Notes under the pieces: model-generated
The model's database searches: none
What the model saw: the letters and a program-made list of their open reading frames with translations, nothing else
What the model was told of the DNA's origin: nothing
In this document: piece after piece, positions 28,075 to 36,314 of the stretch
How positions within the stretch are numbered: the first letter of the stretch is position 1
How the letters are laid out: each line of letters starts with the position of its first letter
Assembly (NCBI GenBank): GCA_017551095.1
Contig: JAFZMQ010000010.1
Location: forward strand, 1-63,149
DNA from: Clostridia bacterium
GTDB lineage: Bacteria > Bacillota > Clostridia > UBA1381
Direction of reading: 5' to 3'
DNA: 63,149 nucleotides
Made by a program: the position numbers and the translations under genes

Positions 28075-28867
28075 AGATTCCTAACAGTTTTGCACCGTTA
28101 TCCCATAAAATTTTCTTTTTTTCTTTATCGGAAAGGTCAAGTGCCAAAAATCTTTCAAGTTCCTCTTTCGGCTCCCACATAGGATAGTCAGTACCAAACA
28201 AAACCTTATCCGCACCGTAGATGCTTATTATTTTTTCGGCCGTGCCCTTTTCCAGTGCAAAAAGCGACGAGCTTGTATCTACATAAAAGTTTTTATATTT
28301 TGAAAGCTTTTCCGCCGCCTCTTCCCATACGGTATATCCGCCAAAATGTGCACCGATAACGGTCAGGTTGTCATAAATGTCAAGTATCGGCCCTATCCTG
28401 TTTGGATTTGAATTGTCATAACGGGAATCCCCGCAATGAATAAGCACAGGCAGGGAATACTTTTCGCAAAGCTCATAGATTTTGAGCATCCGGTAATCGT
28501 CCGACTTGTACCCCTGTATATCGGGGTGCAGCTTTACACCCTTTAACCCAAGCGAAATCAGTTCCTCTATATCGGACTTCATATCCTCGCTTTCAGGGTG
28601 CATTGCCCCAAACCCCGTCATTTTTCCGTCGCTTTTAGCTACCGCATCTGCGATAAAATTATTTATCCTCGAAACCTGCTTGGGCGTGGTCGCAACCGAT
28701 TGCACAAGATAATGGGTAAATCCTGCATCATTTCCCGCTTTTACCAAAGTATCGGCTTTTCCGTCCATCCGCATTTTTGCGTCATAGAATTTCCCTATCG
28801 CCATAGCCGCTTTAAGTGCGACTTTGTCAGGGAAAATATGACAATGCATATCTAAAACTTTATACAT
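28073..28867 (-). CDS. Amidohydrolase family metal-dependent hydrolase (PF04909-like)
   Basis: 264 aa TIM-barrel hydrolase. The metal ligands are visible: HCH in LDMHCHIFPD near the start, KLHPD, HCGDS, GAHFGGY and the final Asp in LFGTDYPMW. The family includes hydrolases and decarboxylases such as those acting on aromatic acids, so the substrate is open. It begins 1 nt after ilvE and is the last gene of the leucine-leader operon. The position suggests a step on an acid or CoA intermediate of that pathway, which is inference. Confidence 0.85.
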   Translation of the reverse strand: MYKVLDMHCHIFPDKVALKAAMAIGKFYDAKMRMDGKADTLVKAGNDAGFTHYLVQSVATTPKQVSRINNFIADAVAKSDGKMTGFGAMHPESEDMKSDIEELISLGLKGVKLHPDIQGYKSDDYRMLKIYELCEKYSLPVLIHCGDSRYDNSNPNRIGPILDIYDNLTVIGAHFGGYTVWEEAAEKLSKYKNFYVDTSSSLFALEKGTAEKIISIYGADKVLFGTDYPMWEPKEELERFLALDLSDKEKKKILWDNGAKLLGI

Positions 28868-28868
28868 T

Positions 28869-29927
28869 TTAAATCCTTGTTATCCAGCCAAACTTATCTT
28901 CTGCCCTGCCCCACTGAATATCGGTCAGGCTATCATAGAGCATCTGCGTTGTTTCGCCGATTTTGTTATCGTTTATGATATATGTTTTTCCCTCATAGTA
29001 AAGCTCACCGACAGGCGAAACAACTGCCGCCGTGCCGCAGCCCCAGAACTCTTCCATTTTTCCGCTCTTTAATGCGTCAATGATTTCATCAATGCTGATT
29101 TTGCGTTCTGTAACTTTATAACCCTTTGATTTTAACAGCTCAATTATAGATTTTCTTGTGATGCCGGGGAGAATCGAACCGCTCAGCATAGGTGTTATGA
29201 TTTCGCCGTCAATCTTCATCATAACATTCATGGCTCCGACTTCTTCAATATACTTTCTTTCAACACCGTCAAGCCACAAAACCTGCGTAAAGCCGAGTTT
29301 TTCAGCCTTTTCTCCGGCACGGGTTGCTGCGGCGTAGTTTCCTCCGCATTTTGCGTAGCCTGTACCGCCTCTTACCGCTCTTACATCCTGGTCCTCAATC
29401 ATAATTTTAACAGGGTTAATTCCCTCCTGATAATAACTTCCCGAAGGTGACGCGATTATCAAAAAATTTGCTCTGTTAATGGAGTGAACACCCAGATGTT
29501 CATCATTTCCGAACATAAACGGTCTTAAATACAGCGACTCGCCCTCGCCGTAGGGTACCCAATCCTTTTCAACCTTTACAAATTCCAAGATTGCGGAAAG
29601 CATATCTTCTTCGGGTATCTGCGGAAGACCTATTCTCTCTGCGGAATTGTTCATTCTGCGTACATTTTCGATAGGTCTGAAAAGCTGAACGCTTCCGTCC
29701 GCCGTTCTGTATGCCTTTAATCCCTCAAAAATTTCCGCACCGTAGTGGAAAACCGTTGCGGCAGGGTGAAGATTTAAGTTCTGAAACGGGATTATCCTTG
29801 CATTAGACCAGCCCTTGCCACGCTCATAGTCCATAACGAACATATGGTCGGTAAAAATCTTACCAAACCCGAGATTTTCCTTTTGTTTTTCCTTTGGATT
29901 TTGTGTTTTTGTAATCTTGATTTCCAT
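28869..29927 (-). CDS. ilvE: Branched-chain amino acid aminotransferase
   Basis: 352 aa, fold type IV PLP enzyme of the longer (type II) BCAT group. The cofactor lysine lies in TGYAKCGGNYAA, and FHYGAEIFEGLKAYR and the segment VLWLDGVERKYIEEVGAMN are diagnostic. It transfers amino groups between glutamate and the keto acids of Leu, Ile and Val, and members can also act on aromatic keto acids. It is the third gene behind a Leu-rich leader peptide, which fits a biosynthetic role. It starts 20 nt after the fusion gene. Confidence 0.96.
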   Translation of the reverse strand: MEIKITKTQNPKEKQKENLGFGKIFTDHMFVMDYERGKGWSNARIIPFQNLNLHPAATVFHYGAEIFEGLKAYRTADGSVQLFRPIENVRRMNNSAERIGLPQIPEEDMLSAILEFVKVEKDWVPYGEGESLYLRPFMFGNDEHLGVHSINRANFLIIASPSGSYYQEGINPVKIMIEDQDVRAVRGGTGYAKCGGNYAAATRAGEKAEKLGFTQVLWLDGVERKYIEEVGAMNVMMKIDGEIITPMLSGSILPGITRKSIIELLKSKGYKVTERKISIDEIIDALKSGKMEEFWGCGTAAVVSPVGELYYEGKTYIINDNKIGETTQMLYDSLTDIQWGRAEDKFGWITRI

Positions 29928-29947
29928 TTTTTATATCTCCTTTTTAA

Positions 29948-32410
29948 TTATTCCTTAGTCACAATTCCCGACACCTTTTTAATTCCCAATCTTTTTGCCG
30001 CGTCGTCACGCATCTGGAATTTCAAAATCTTTCCTGCCGCATTCATCGGGAAGCTATCGACAAAATCTATATATTTCGGCACTTTGTGTTTTGCCATATG
30101 GCTTTTTACATAATCCTTCATTTCATCAGCGGTCATGCTCTCGCCCTCTTTTAAGATGATACATGCCATAATTTCCTCGCCGTACTGTTCATCTGGAACG
30201 CCTATTACCTGCACATCCTTGACCTTTTCGTGCGTGTAGATGAATTCCTCGATTTCCTTTGGATATATATTCTCACCGCCGCGGATAATCATATCTTTAA
30301 GTCGTCCCGTTATGCGATAGTTGCCCTCCGGTGTTCTGAGTGCCAAATCTCCGGTATGAAGCCAACCGTCTTCGTCAATCGCCGCCGCCGTTTCCTTGGG
30401 CATTTTATAATACCCCTTCATTATGTTATATCCACGAGCGACAAATTCGCCCGTAACATTATCGGGAAGTTCCTCGTTTGTTTCGGGGTCAACTATTTTA
30501 CACTCGATTTCGGGCATTGCCCTTCCAACCGTTGAAACTCGCACTTCAATCGGGTCGTCGGTACTGCTCATAGTACAGCCCGGTGAAGCCTCCGTCTGAC
30601 CGTAAACAATTACGATTTCTTTCATATTCATCTTGTTTACGACATCGTTCATAGCCGAAATCGGACAGGGCGAACCCGCCATAATTCCCGTACGCATATA
30701 GGAAAAATCAGTTTTTTCAAAGTCGGGATGCGACAGCATGGCAATAAACATAGTCGGCACACCGTGAAATGCCGTTATACGCTCCTGATTGATACACGCA
30801 AGTGCCGGTTTTGGCGTGAAGTACGGAAGCGGAAGAAGCGTTCCGCCGTGCGTCATTGTCGCCGTCATGGCAAGTACCATGCCGAAACAATGGAACATGG
30901 GCACCTGTATCATCATTCTGTCCGCCGTTGACAAGTCCATTCTGTCACCGATACATTTCCCGTTGTTCACCACATTGTAATGCGTGAGCATAACGCCTTT
31001 TGGGAATCCCGTTGTGCCTGATGTATACTGCATATTGCAGACATCATGAATATTTACCTGCGACGCCATACGGTAGACCTCGGAAATCGGCACTTTTGAC
31101 GCCATTCCCTTTGCCTCTTTCCATGTTATACAACCCTTTTGCCTGTATCCAACCGTTATGATATTCCGCAAGAACGGAAGTCTTTTTGAATGGAGCTTAT
31201 CGCCCGAATTCATATTTTGAAGTTCGGGGCAAAGCTCGGAAACTATCTCGTTATATTTGGAATCACGCCAACCCTTAATCATAACAAGTGTATGCGTATC
31301 CGACTGCTTCAAAAGGTATTCAAGCTCATGAATTTTATATGCGGTATTTACCGTAACCAAAACCGCACCTATTTTGACCGCCGCCCAAAAGGTTATATAC
31401 CACTCGGGTACATTCGTCGCCCAAATCGCAATATGCGTACCCTTTTTAACGCCCAAAGCGATAAGACTCCGGCAAAACTCATCAACTTCGTCACGGAACT
31501 CGGAATATGTCCTCGTATAATCGAGCGTTGTGTACTTAAACGCAAGTTGGTCGGGGAAAATCTCTGCCATAGAGTCTAAAACCTGCGAAAAAGTCTTTTC
31601 GATAAGTGCGTCCTTTTTCCAGACAAATTTCCCCGTACCCTTTCTGTTCTCATAAAGGGTGTGCTTTTTTCTGGACAGATTTTCAAACCGTGACATAAAG
31701 CTCACAAAATGCGGAAAAATTATGTCCATATCGTCTATGTCGCTATCCCAACGCGGATCCCACTCTATCGACATAAACCCGTCATAGTTTATGGAGCGGA
31801 GAGCGTTTATGACATCGGCAATTGGAAGCGAGCCTTCGCCCATTAAGCTAAATGAGTTTTCGCCGTCCGAATCCTTCATATGAATGTGCCGTATATATGC
31901 ACCCAAATTTTTAACCGTTTGCTCGGGTTGTTCGCCGTGCAGACGGTAGGGATAATGCAAATCCCAGAGTGCCGCAAGATTGTCCGAGGCAAATTCATTC
32001 AAAAAGTCAGCAAGGTCCTTTGTGCCTGAAAATACGCCAACCGTTTCGACAAGCAGGATTATGCCGCTTTTTTCCGCTTTCGGAAGTGCGTTTTTAACAA
32101 ATTCTCTTGCTCCCGACACATCCTTTAACGCCTTTATTCTTATGTGCTTTGTGTGCAAGGCTATCGCCGCATCAATGCAGCTTTCAAGCTCCAAAAGTGC
32201 TTTTGTGCCGGTTTCCGATATATCGGAAACCATATCGATACACGGAATTTTCAGTCCGTTTTCTACCAGCATATGATATGTTTCGGAATAGCCTTTTATT
32301 TCGTTGGTATCGTGTATTTCAATGCCCGAAAATTTGTACTCTTTCGCGATTTTTATGAACTCGTCAAGCTCTACATTTTTCCAACGGTTTGTGGAAAAGG
32401 ACAAATTCAT
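29948..32410 (-). CDS. Fusion of a xylose-isomerase-like TIM barrel with an AMP-forming acyl-CoA ligase
   Basis: 820 aa in one frame. Residues 1 to about 250 form a sugar-isomerase/epimerase (AP-endonuclease-2-like) barrel with candidate metal ligands in LLVETVG, ALWDLHYPYR, HIHMKDSDG and MSIEWDP. Residues about 270 to 820 are a complete acyl-CoA ligase with MQYTSGTTGFPKGVML, VYGQTEASPGC, GRLKDMIIRGGENIYPKE and the catalytic Lys in AAGKILKFQMR. Ligase relatives activate medium- or branched-chain acids. The gene lies between the leuA-like gene and ilvE under the leucine leader. The barrel's substrate is unknown; no frameshift or internal restart separates the halves. Confidence 0.9.
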   Translation of the reverse strand: MNLSFSTNRWKNVELDEFIKIAKEYKFSGIEIHDTNEIKGYSETYHMLVENGLKIPCIDMVSDISETGTKALLELESCIDAAIALHTKHIRIKALKDVSGAREFVKNALPKAEKSGIILLVETVGVFSGTKDLADFLNEFASDNLAALWDLHYPYRLHGEQPEQTVKNLGAYIRHIHMKDSDGENSFSLMGEGSLPIADVINALRSINYDGFMSIEWDPRWDSDIDDMDIIFPHFVSFMSRFENLSRKKHTLYENRKGTGKFVWKKDALIEKTFSQVLDSMAEIFPDQLAFKYTTLDYTRTYSEFRDEVDEFCRSLIALGVKKGTHIAIWATNVPEWYITFWAAVKIGAVLVTVNTAYKIHELEYLLKQSDTHTLVMIKGWRDSKYNEIVSELCPELQNMNSGDKLHSKRLPFLRNIITVGYRQKGCITWKEAKGMASKVPISEVYRMASQVNIHDVCNMQYTSGTTGFPKGVMLTHYNVVNNGKCIGDRMDLSTADRMMIQVPMFHCFGMVLAMTATMTHGGTLLPLPYFTPKPALACINQERITAFHGVPTMFIAMLSHPDFEKTDFSYMRTGIMAGSPCPISAMNDVVNKMNMKEIVIVYGQTEASPGCTMSSTDDPIEVRVSTVGRAMPEIECKIVDPETNEELPDNVTGEFVARGYNIMKGYYKMPKETAAAIDEDGWLHTGDLALRTPEGNYRITGRLKDMIIRGGENIYPKEIEEFIYTHEKVKDVQVIGVPDEQYGEEIMACIILKEGESMTADEMKDYVKSHMAKHKVPKYIDFVDSFPMNAAGKILKFQMRDDAAKRLGIKKVSGIVTKE

Positions 32411-32448
32411 TTTACATCATTCCTTTCTGCTTCCAAAGATATATACTT

Positions 32449-33843
32449 TTACGCCTCTTCAAAGCAGATTTTGTTGAGTGCGTTTATATATGCGTTTATA
32501 CTTGATTCTACAATGTCGGTGGAAATTCCCTTTCCCGAATAGAGCTTTCCGCTGCTTCTTAACTTAACCACCGTTACACCGACAGCCTCTTTTCCCTCTG
32601 TAACCGACTGTATCTGGAAATCGTCAAGCTCAAATTTTCTTCCTGCAATTTTTTCTATACATTGGAAAGCTGCGTCAATCGGTCCGTCGCCAACAGTCAT
32701 GCCTTGTAGTTCCTCGCCGTCCTTTGAAAGCACCATAACGCAGGAAGAATTTATGAGATTTCCGCTATTTATGGTATAGCTTTTCAGCTTGTATAAAGGT
32801 GCGGTTTGAAGTGCAGCGGAGGCAACAATAACATCAAGCTCCTTTTCGCCTACCTGCTTCTTTTTCGCAACCTTTTGGAACTCGTCATATACATTTTTCA
32901 TATCCTCTTGCGACAGGTCATATCCTAACTTTTGCACGGCGATTGCCACCGTTTTTATATCGTCTTTATCGCTTAGAACAATGCCCTCGCTCCTGTCATA
33001 TTCTGATAAATTTTCTGTTTTCGCTTCCTGAATTCTGGCAAATCCGAGTCTTGATACCGTATGTTCAAGCTCGGTATAGTTAAGGTCTGTATATGCATCA
33101 AAAAAGTCGCTTCGTGCCTTAAAAATTCTTGCCGCGGACAAAAGTGCCGTCTGATTTTTGCCGTCAATAGATGTTTTGATTTCACCCACACCGCTTTTAA
33201 CGCCGTGTGCAAGACAAGCACAACCCATATCCAAGTTATTACTGCACTCTGTCGCAAGGGTAACTCCGGAAAGTTCGGGCACATTTTCGTACATTTCCTT
33301 TATAAATGTTTCGTATTCCGACGGCAGCATTTCTCCTGCACTGTCGCATACCGTCACCGTTTTTGCTCCCGATAAAATCGCAGTTTTTACCGCTTTATAT
33401 AAAAAGTCCGACTCGCTCCTTGTTGCGTCAAGTGCGGAAAATTCCACATCATCACAGATAGAAACGCATTTTTTTGTAAGCTCTTCTATAAGTTCTATAA
33501 CCTTATCTGGCTTTTTCCCGCAAATATATTCCATTTGCACACTTGACACGGGAACGGAAAGTTTTAAACGGAATTTAGGAACATCTTTTAATGCCTCTCC
33601 TGCCTGTTCAATCGATTTTTCGCTAAGCTCAACAGGGCATGAAATTATGCTGTTTTTAAGTAGCGGTGCGATTGTATGCAAAAACAGAATATCGGTTTTT
33701 GCATTCGATATTTTTGCCACTTCAATTATATCCACGCAAAGCTTATCGAGCTTTTTCGCAAGGTTTATCTTTTCCTTAAAGCTCAAAAATCCGTTTTTTT
33801 CGTCCTCTCGCAGCGTCACATCCGCTATTTTTACCTTTTTCAT
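32449..33843 (-). CDS. LeuA/homocitrate-synthase family protein with altered active site
   Basis: 464 aa with the two-part layout of 2-isopropylmalate synthase: an N-terminal TIM barrel and a C-terminal LeuA allosteric domain (about 330-464, with GDGPIDAAFQCI). Catalytic motifs are degenerate. TLRDGEQ reads TLREDEK, and the HxH metal pair (HTHDDLG in LeuA) is replaced by ECSNNLD. GIGERAGN is also lost. The first metal ligand Asp has become Glu. It may be inactive, act on another substrate, or serve as a leucine sensor. It starts behind GAAAGG just after the attenuator terminator and leads the operon with the fusion ligase and ilvE. Confidence 0.8.
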   Translation of the reverse strand: MKKVKIADVTLREDEKNGFLSFKEKINLAKKLDKLCVDIIEVAKISNAKTDILFLHTIAPLLKNSIISCPVELSEKSIEQAGEALKDVPKFRLKLSVPVSSVQMEYICGKKPDKVIELIEELTKKCVSICDDVEFSALDATRSESDFLYKAVKTAILSGAKTVTVCDSAGEMLPSEYETFIKEMYENVPELSGVTLATECSNNLDMGCACLAHGVKSGVGEIKTSIDGKNQTALLSAARIFKARSDFFDAYTDLNYTELEHTVSRLGFARIQEAKTENLSEYDRSEGIVLSDKDDIKTVAIAVQKLGYDLSQEDMKNVYDEFQKVAKKKQVGEKELDVIVASAALQTAPLYKLKSYTINSGNLINSSCVMVLSKDGEELQGMTVGDGPIDAAFQCIEKIAGRKFELDDFQIQSVTEGKEAVGVTVVKLRSSGKLYSGKGISTDIVESSINAYINALNKICFEEA

Positions 33844-33856
33844 AACATTTTCCTTT

Positions 33857-33899
33857 CAAAATTAAAACAGGAATTTGCGGCTGTCACCGTAAATTCCTG
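33857..33899 (-). terminator. Attenuator terminator before the leuA-like gene
   Basis: On the minus strand CAGGAATTTACGG/CCGCAAATTCCTG closes a 6-nt loop (33899-33868) and is followed by TTTTAATTTT. It lies 30 nt after the leader peptide stop and before the leuA-like start. An upstream stem GCACTG/CAGTGC sits over the leucine codons, and its second arm continues into GCTGT, which can pair with ACAGC of the terminator loop region. This is the geometry of ribosome-controlled attenuation. Confidence 0.8.
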
Positions 33900-33928
33900 A
33901 AAATTCCAAGTAAATTTGTGAATTTCAA

Positions 33929-34024
33929 TCATGCACGACAAACAGCACTGTTACTTTTTCCGCATAGAATAAGTAGGTCAGTGCCAAGTAGGTTTATCAA
34001 GTTTATTGACTTTACTTGTGGCAT
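33929..34024 (-). CDS. Leucine/isoleucine-rich leader peptide (31 aa)
   Basis: A short frame from ATG at 34024 to TGA at 33929, with GGAAGA upstream and about 30 nt behind a consensus promoter. It encodes six Leu (residues 9, 12, 13, 17, 18, 20) and three Ile (7, 10, 19) within 14 codons, and three of the Leu codons are CTA. The core reads INLINLLGTDLLILC. The codons overlap the first arm of an RNA stem and an intrinsic terminator follows, as in leu or ilv attenuators. Leucine shortage should stall the ribosome and allow read-through into the operon. Confidence 0.8.
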   Translation of the reverse strand: MPQVKSINLINLLGTDLLILCGKSNSAVCRA

Positions 34025-34053
34025 AACAAATCTTCCAATTCTGTTTTTTTAAG

Positions 34054-34082
34054 AGTATAGCACAACTTTTTCCATATGTCAA
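34054..34082 (-). promoter_or_regulatory. Promoter of the leucine-leader operon
   Basis: TTGACA (34082-34077) and TATACT (34059-34054) on the minus strand, 17-nt spacer. Its -35 box lies 27 nt from that of the divergent T-box promoter. Confidence 0.85.
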
Positions 34083-34109
34083 CATATTTTTTTATTGCAC
34101 AAAAAAATA

Positions 34110-34138
34110 TTGACATTTTTTGCGGTTTGGAGTATAAT
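34110..34138 (+). promoter_or_regulatory. Consensus promoter of the T-box operon
   Basis: A perfect TTGACA (34110-34115) and TATAAT (34133-34138) with a 17-nt spacer. The transcript would begin near 34145, just upstream of the T-box stem I. Confidence 0.9.
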
Positions 34139-34144
34139 CGTAGG

Positions 34145-34425
34145 GTAATTTAATATTAAAGGCGATGACCGAATTTTAAGTAGTCATATCCGGAGCCTTT
34201 GAGAGAGTCGGCGGTTGCTGCGAGCCGATGGAAAGGATATGTATGAAATACGCTTCGTGAGCTCCGCACCGAACGGATTTTCCTTGTAGGCTGCGGCGGG
34301 TATGCCCGTTACAGCATAAGGTTTAATACCTTGCGAGGTCCGTTATCGTGAGATACGGGCGAATTGAGGTGGTATCACGGTTTTTCCGTCCTCTGTATTC
34401 TTATATAAATACGGGGGATTTTTTT
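34145..34425 (+). promoter_or_regulatory. T-box riboswitch, probable tyrosine specificity
   Basis: Stem I includes AGTA (specifier-loop side) and the pair TCATATCC/GGATATG, with the distal GAGAGAG motif and the apical loop GGTTGCTGCGAGCC. After GGATATG the specifier loop reads GAAATACG, and by analogy to known tyrosine leaders (GAA-N-UAC-purine) the codon is UAC at 34249-34251. The T-box TTGAGGTGGTATCACGG (34364-34380) has UGGU, which pairs with an A discriminator as in tRNA-Tyr. An 11-bp terminator (34389-34418) with seven T competes with the antiterminator GAGG/CCTC. Uncharged tRNA should switch the operon on. Confidence 0.93.
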
Positions 34426-34465
34426 GTTGAAATTGCCCCAAAAGATAGAAAGGAAGCATATAATT

Positions 34466-36106
34466 ATGCCAATTACCGAGATTTTAAAGAAAAATGCGGA
34501 TTTTTATCCAAACGACATTGCTTTGACCGAAATCAACCCTCAGCTTGAAGAGGAAAGGCATACAACCTGGAAGGAGTATTCCCTGATTGAAGCGAAAAAG
34601 GGCGAGGCGTACAAAAAAGAGATTACATGGTCGGAATTTAACAAAAAGGCAAACCGTTTTGCTAATCTCCTTTTGACAAGGGGCGTAAAAAAGGGTGATA
34701 AAGTCGCAATCCTTTTGATGAACTGCATAGAATGGCTGCCCATCTATTTCGGCGTACTGAAAACGGGTGCTCTTGCAGTTCCGCTGAATTACCGATACAC
34801 CGCGGAAGAAATAAAATACTGTTTGGAGCTTTCCGATGCGTCTATGCTCATATTCGGACCCGAATTTATCGGGCGTGTCGAGGAAATCTGCGACAGAATC
34901 CCTAAAATCAAAAACCTCTTTTATGTGGGAGGCGATTGCCCCAGCTTTGCAGAAAGCTACGACAAATTAGTAAGCTACTGCTCGGCGTCTGCTCCCGATA
35001 TTACCTTAACTGATGACGACGAGGCTGCAATTTACTTTTCATCGGGAACAACGGGCTTCCCAAAAGCGATTATCCACAATCATCAAAGCCTTATGCATGC
35101 GGCAATGACCGAGCAAAACCACCATTCGCAGACAAAAGAGGATGTTTTCCTGTGTATTCCGCCGCTTTACCATACAGGTGCGAAAATGCACTGGTTCGGA
35201 AGCTTCTTAGTAGGCGGCAGAGCCGTTTTATTGAAGGGCATAAAGCCACAATGGATACTAAAAGCCGTATCTGATGAGCATTGCACAATAGTCTGGCTTT
35301 TAGTGCCCTGGGCACAGGACATCTTAGACGCAATCGACAGAGGCGATGTTGATTTAAAGGATTACGAGCTTTCACAGTGGCGTCTTATGCACATAGGTGC
35401 TCAGCCTGTTCCGCCCAGCCTTATATCACGCTGGAAAGAGCGGTTTCCAAACCATCAGTATGACACAAACTACGGACTTTCCGAGTCAATCGGCCCCGGC
35501 TGTGTTCATTTGGGAGTTGAGAATATCCACAAGGTCGGAGCAATCGGGAAAGCAGGTTTTGGCTGGGAAGTTAAAATTGTTGATGAAAACAGGAACACCG
35601 TAAAGCAGGGCGAAGTCGGCGAACTTGCCGTAAAAGGTCCGGGCGTTATGACCTGCTACTATAAAGACGAAAAGGCAACCCGGGAAGTATTAAAGGACGG
35701 TTGGCTCTTCACCGGTGATATGGCTATGGAGGATGAAGACGGTTTCATCTTCTTGGTTGACCGCAAAAAAGACGTTATCATAACGGGCGGCGAAAATTTA
35801 TATCCTGTTCAGATAGAGGATTTCCTGCGTAAAAACAATAAAATTAAGGATGTTGCCGTTATCGGCATTCCCGATAGCCGTCTTGGCGAAATTGCTCTGG
35901 CGGTAGTTGAAATAAAACCCGACGAAACTATGACAGAAGAAGAATTTAATGATTTCTGCCTTGATTTACCGCGATACAAGCGTCCGAAAAAGGTGATTTT
36001 TGCAGATGTACCGAGAAATCCGACAGGAAAAATTGAAAAGCCGAAACTCCGTGAGATGTATGGTGCAAAGTCGGTTGTTGCACACGAAAATGAGATAAAC
36101 AAATAA
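34466..36106 (+). CDS. AMP-forming acyl-CoA ligase, first gene of the T-box operon
   Basis: 546 aa, class I adenylate-forming enzyme with IYFSSGTTGFPKAIIHN, TNYGLSESIGPG, LFTGDMAMEDEDG, DRKKDVIITGGENLYPVQ and the C-terminal Lys in NPTGKIEKPKLREMYG. It is related to fatty- and aryl-acid ligases; the exact acid is not decidable. The start is the ATG after AGAAAGGA, not an earlier frame that begins in the T-box terminator. A tyrosine T-box upstream and iorAB downstream suggest that it activates an arylacetic acid to its CoA ester. Confidence 0.88.
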   Translation: MPITEILKKNADFYPNDIALTEINPQLEEERHTTWKEYSLIEAKKGEAYKKEITWSEFNKKANRFANLLLTRGVKKGDKVAILLMNCIEWLPIYFGVLKTGALAVPLNYRYTAEEIKYCLELSDASMLIFGPEFIGRVEEICDRIPKIKNLFYVGGDCPSFAESYDKLVSYCSASAPDITLTDDDEAAIYFSSGTTGFPKAIIHNHQSLMHAAMTEQNHHSQTKEDVFLCIPPLYHTGAKMHWFGSFLVGGRAVLLKGIKPQWILKAVSDEHCTIVWLLVPWAQDILDAIDRGDVDLKDYELSQWRLMHIGAQPVPPSLISRWKERFPNHQYDTNYGLSESIGPGCVHLGVENIHKVGAIGKAGFGWEVKIVDENRNTVKQGEVGELAVKGPGVMTCYYKDEKATREVLKDGWLFTGDMAMEDEDGFIFLVDRKKDVIITGGENLYPVQIEDFLRKNNKIKDVAVIGIPDSRLGEIALAVVEIKPDETMTEEEFNDFCLDLPRYKRPKKVIFADVPRNPTGKIEKPKLREMYGAKSVVAHENEINK

Positions 36107-36300
36107 TCAGCGTTTTTTCTGTCGAAAAAGCTGATTGCTAAAATTTCTGTATATTATCAGAATTAAACTAATCCTACTTTTCAGTGTGAAAAGTAGCAAA
36201 AGCATTGGGAGGGTCAGATTCCCTCCCAAACCCTCCGCAAACTGTTCAAGGGGATACTCCCCTTGAAAATCCCCTGCGGAGTTTAAAGTTATTCTTAGAA
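36107..36300 (+). repeat. Series of hairpins between the ligase gene and iorA
   Basis: This 208-nt gap contains four separate inverted repeats. AATCAGC/GCTGATT with inner TTTTTC/GAAAAA follows the stop codon. ACTTTTCA/TGAAAAGT, GGGAGGG/CCCTCCC and CAAGGGGA/TCCCCTTG follow, the last nested in CTCCGCA/TGCGGAG. None has a strong T-run. They look like a composite intergenic repeat or RNA-processing region rather than a terminator. iorA then has its own ribosome site AGAAAGGA. Confidence 0.65.
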
Positions 36301-36314
36301 AGGAATGAGCATAT

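Noticed and set aside
34249-34251. Alternative T-box specifier AUA (Ile), read one base earlier at 34248-34250
   Set aside because: The codon would be followed by C, whereas a purine normally follows the specifier. UAC followed by G fits the GAA-N-codon-purine pattern, tRNA-Tyr has the A discriminator that pairs with UGGU, and the genes are for aromatic acids.
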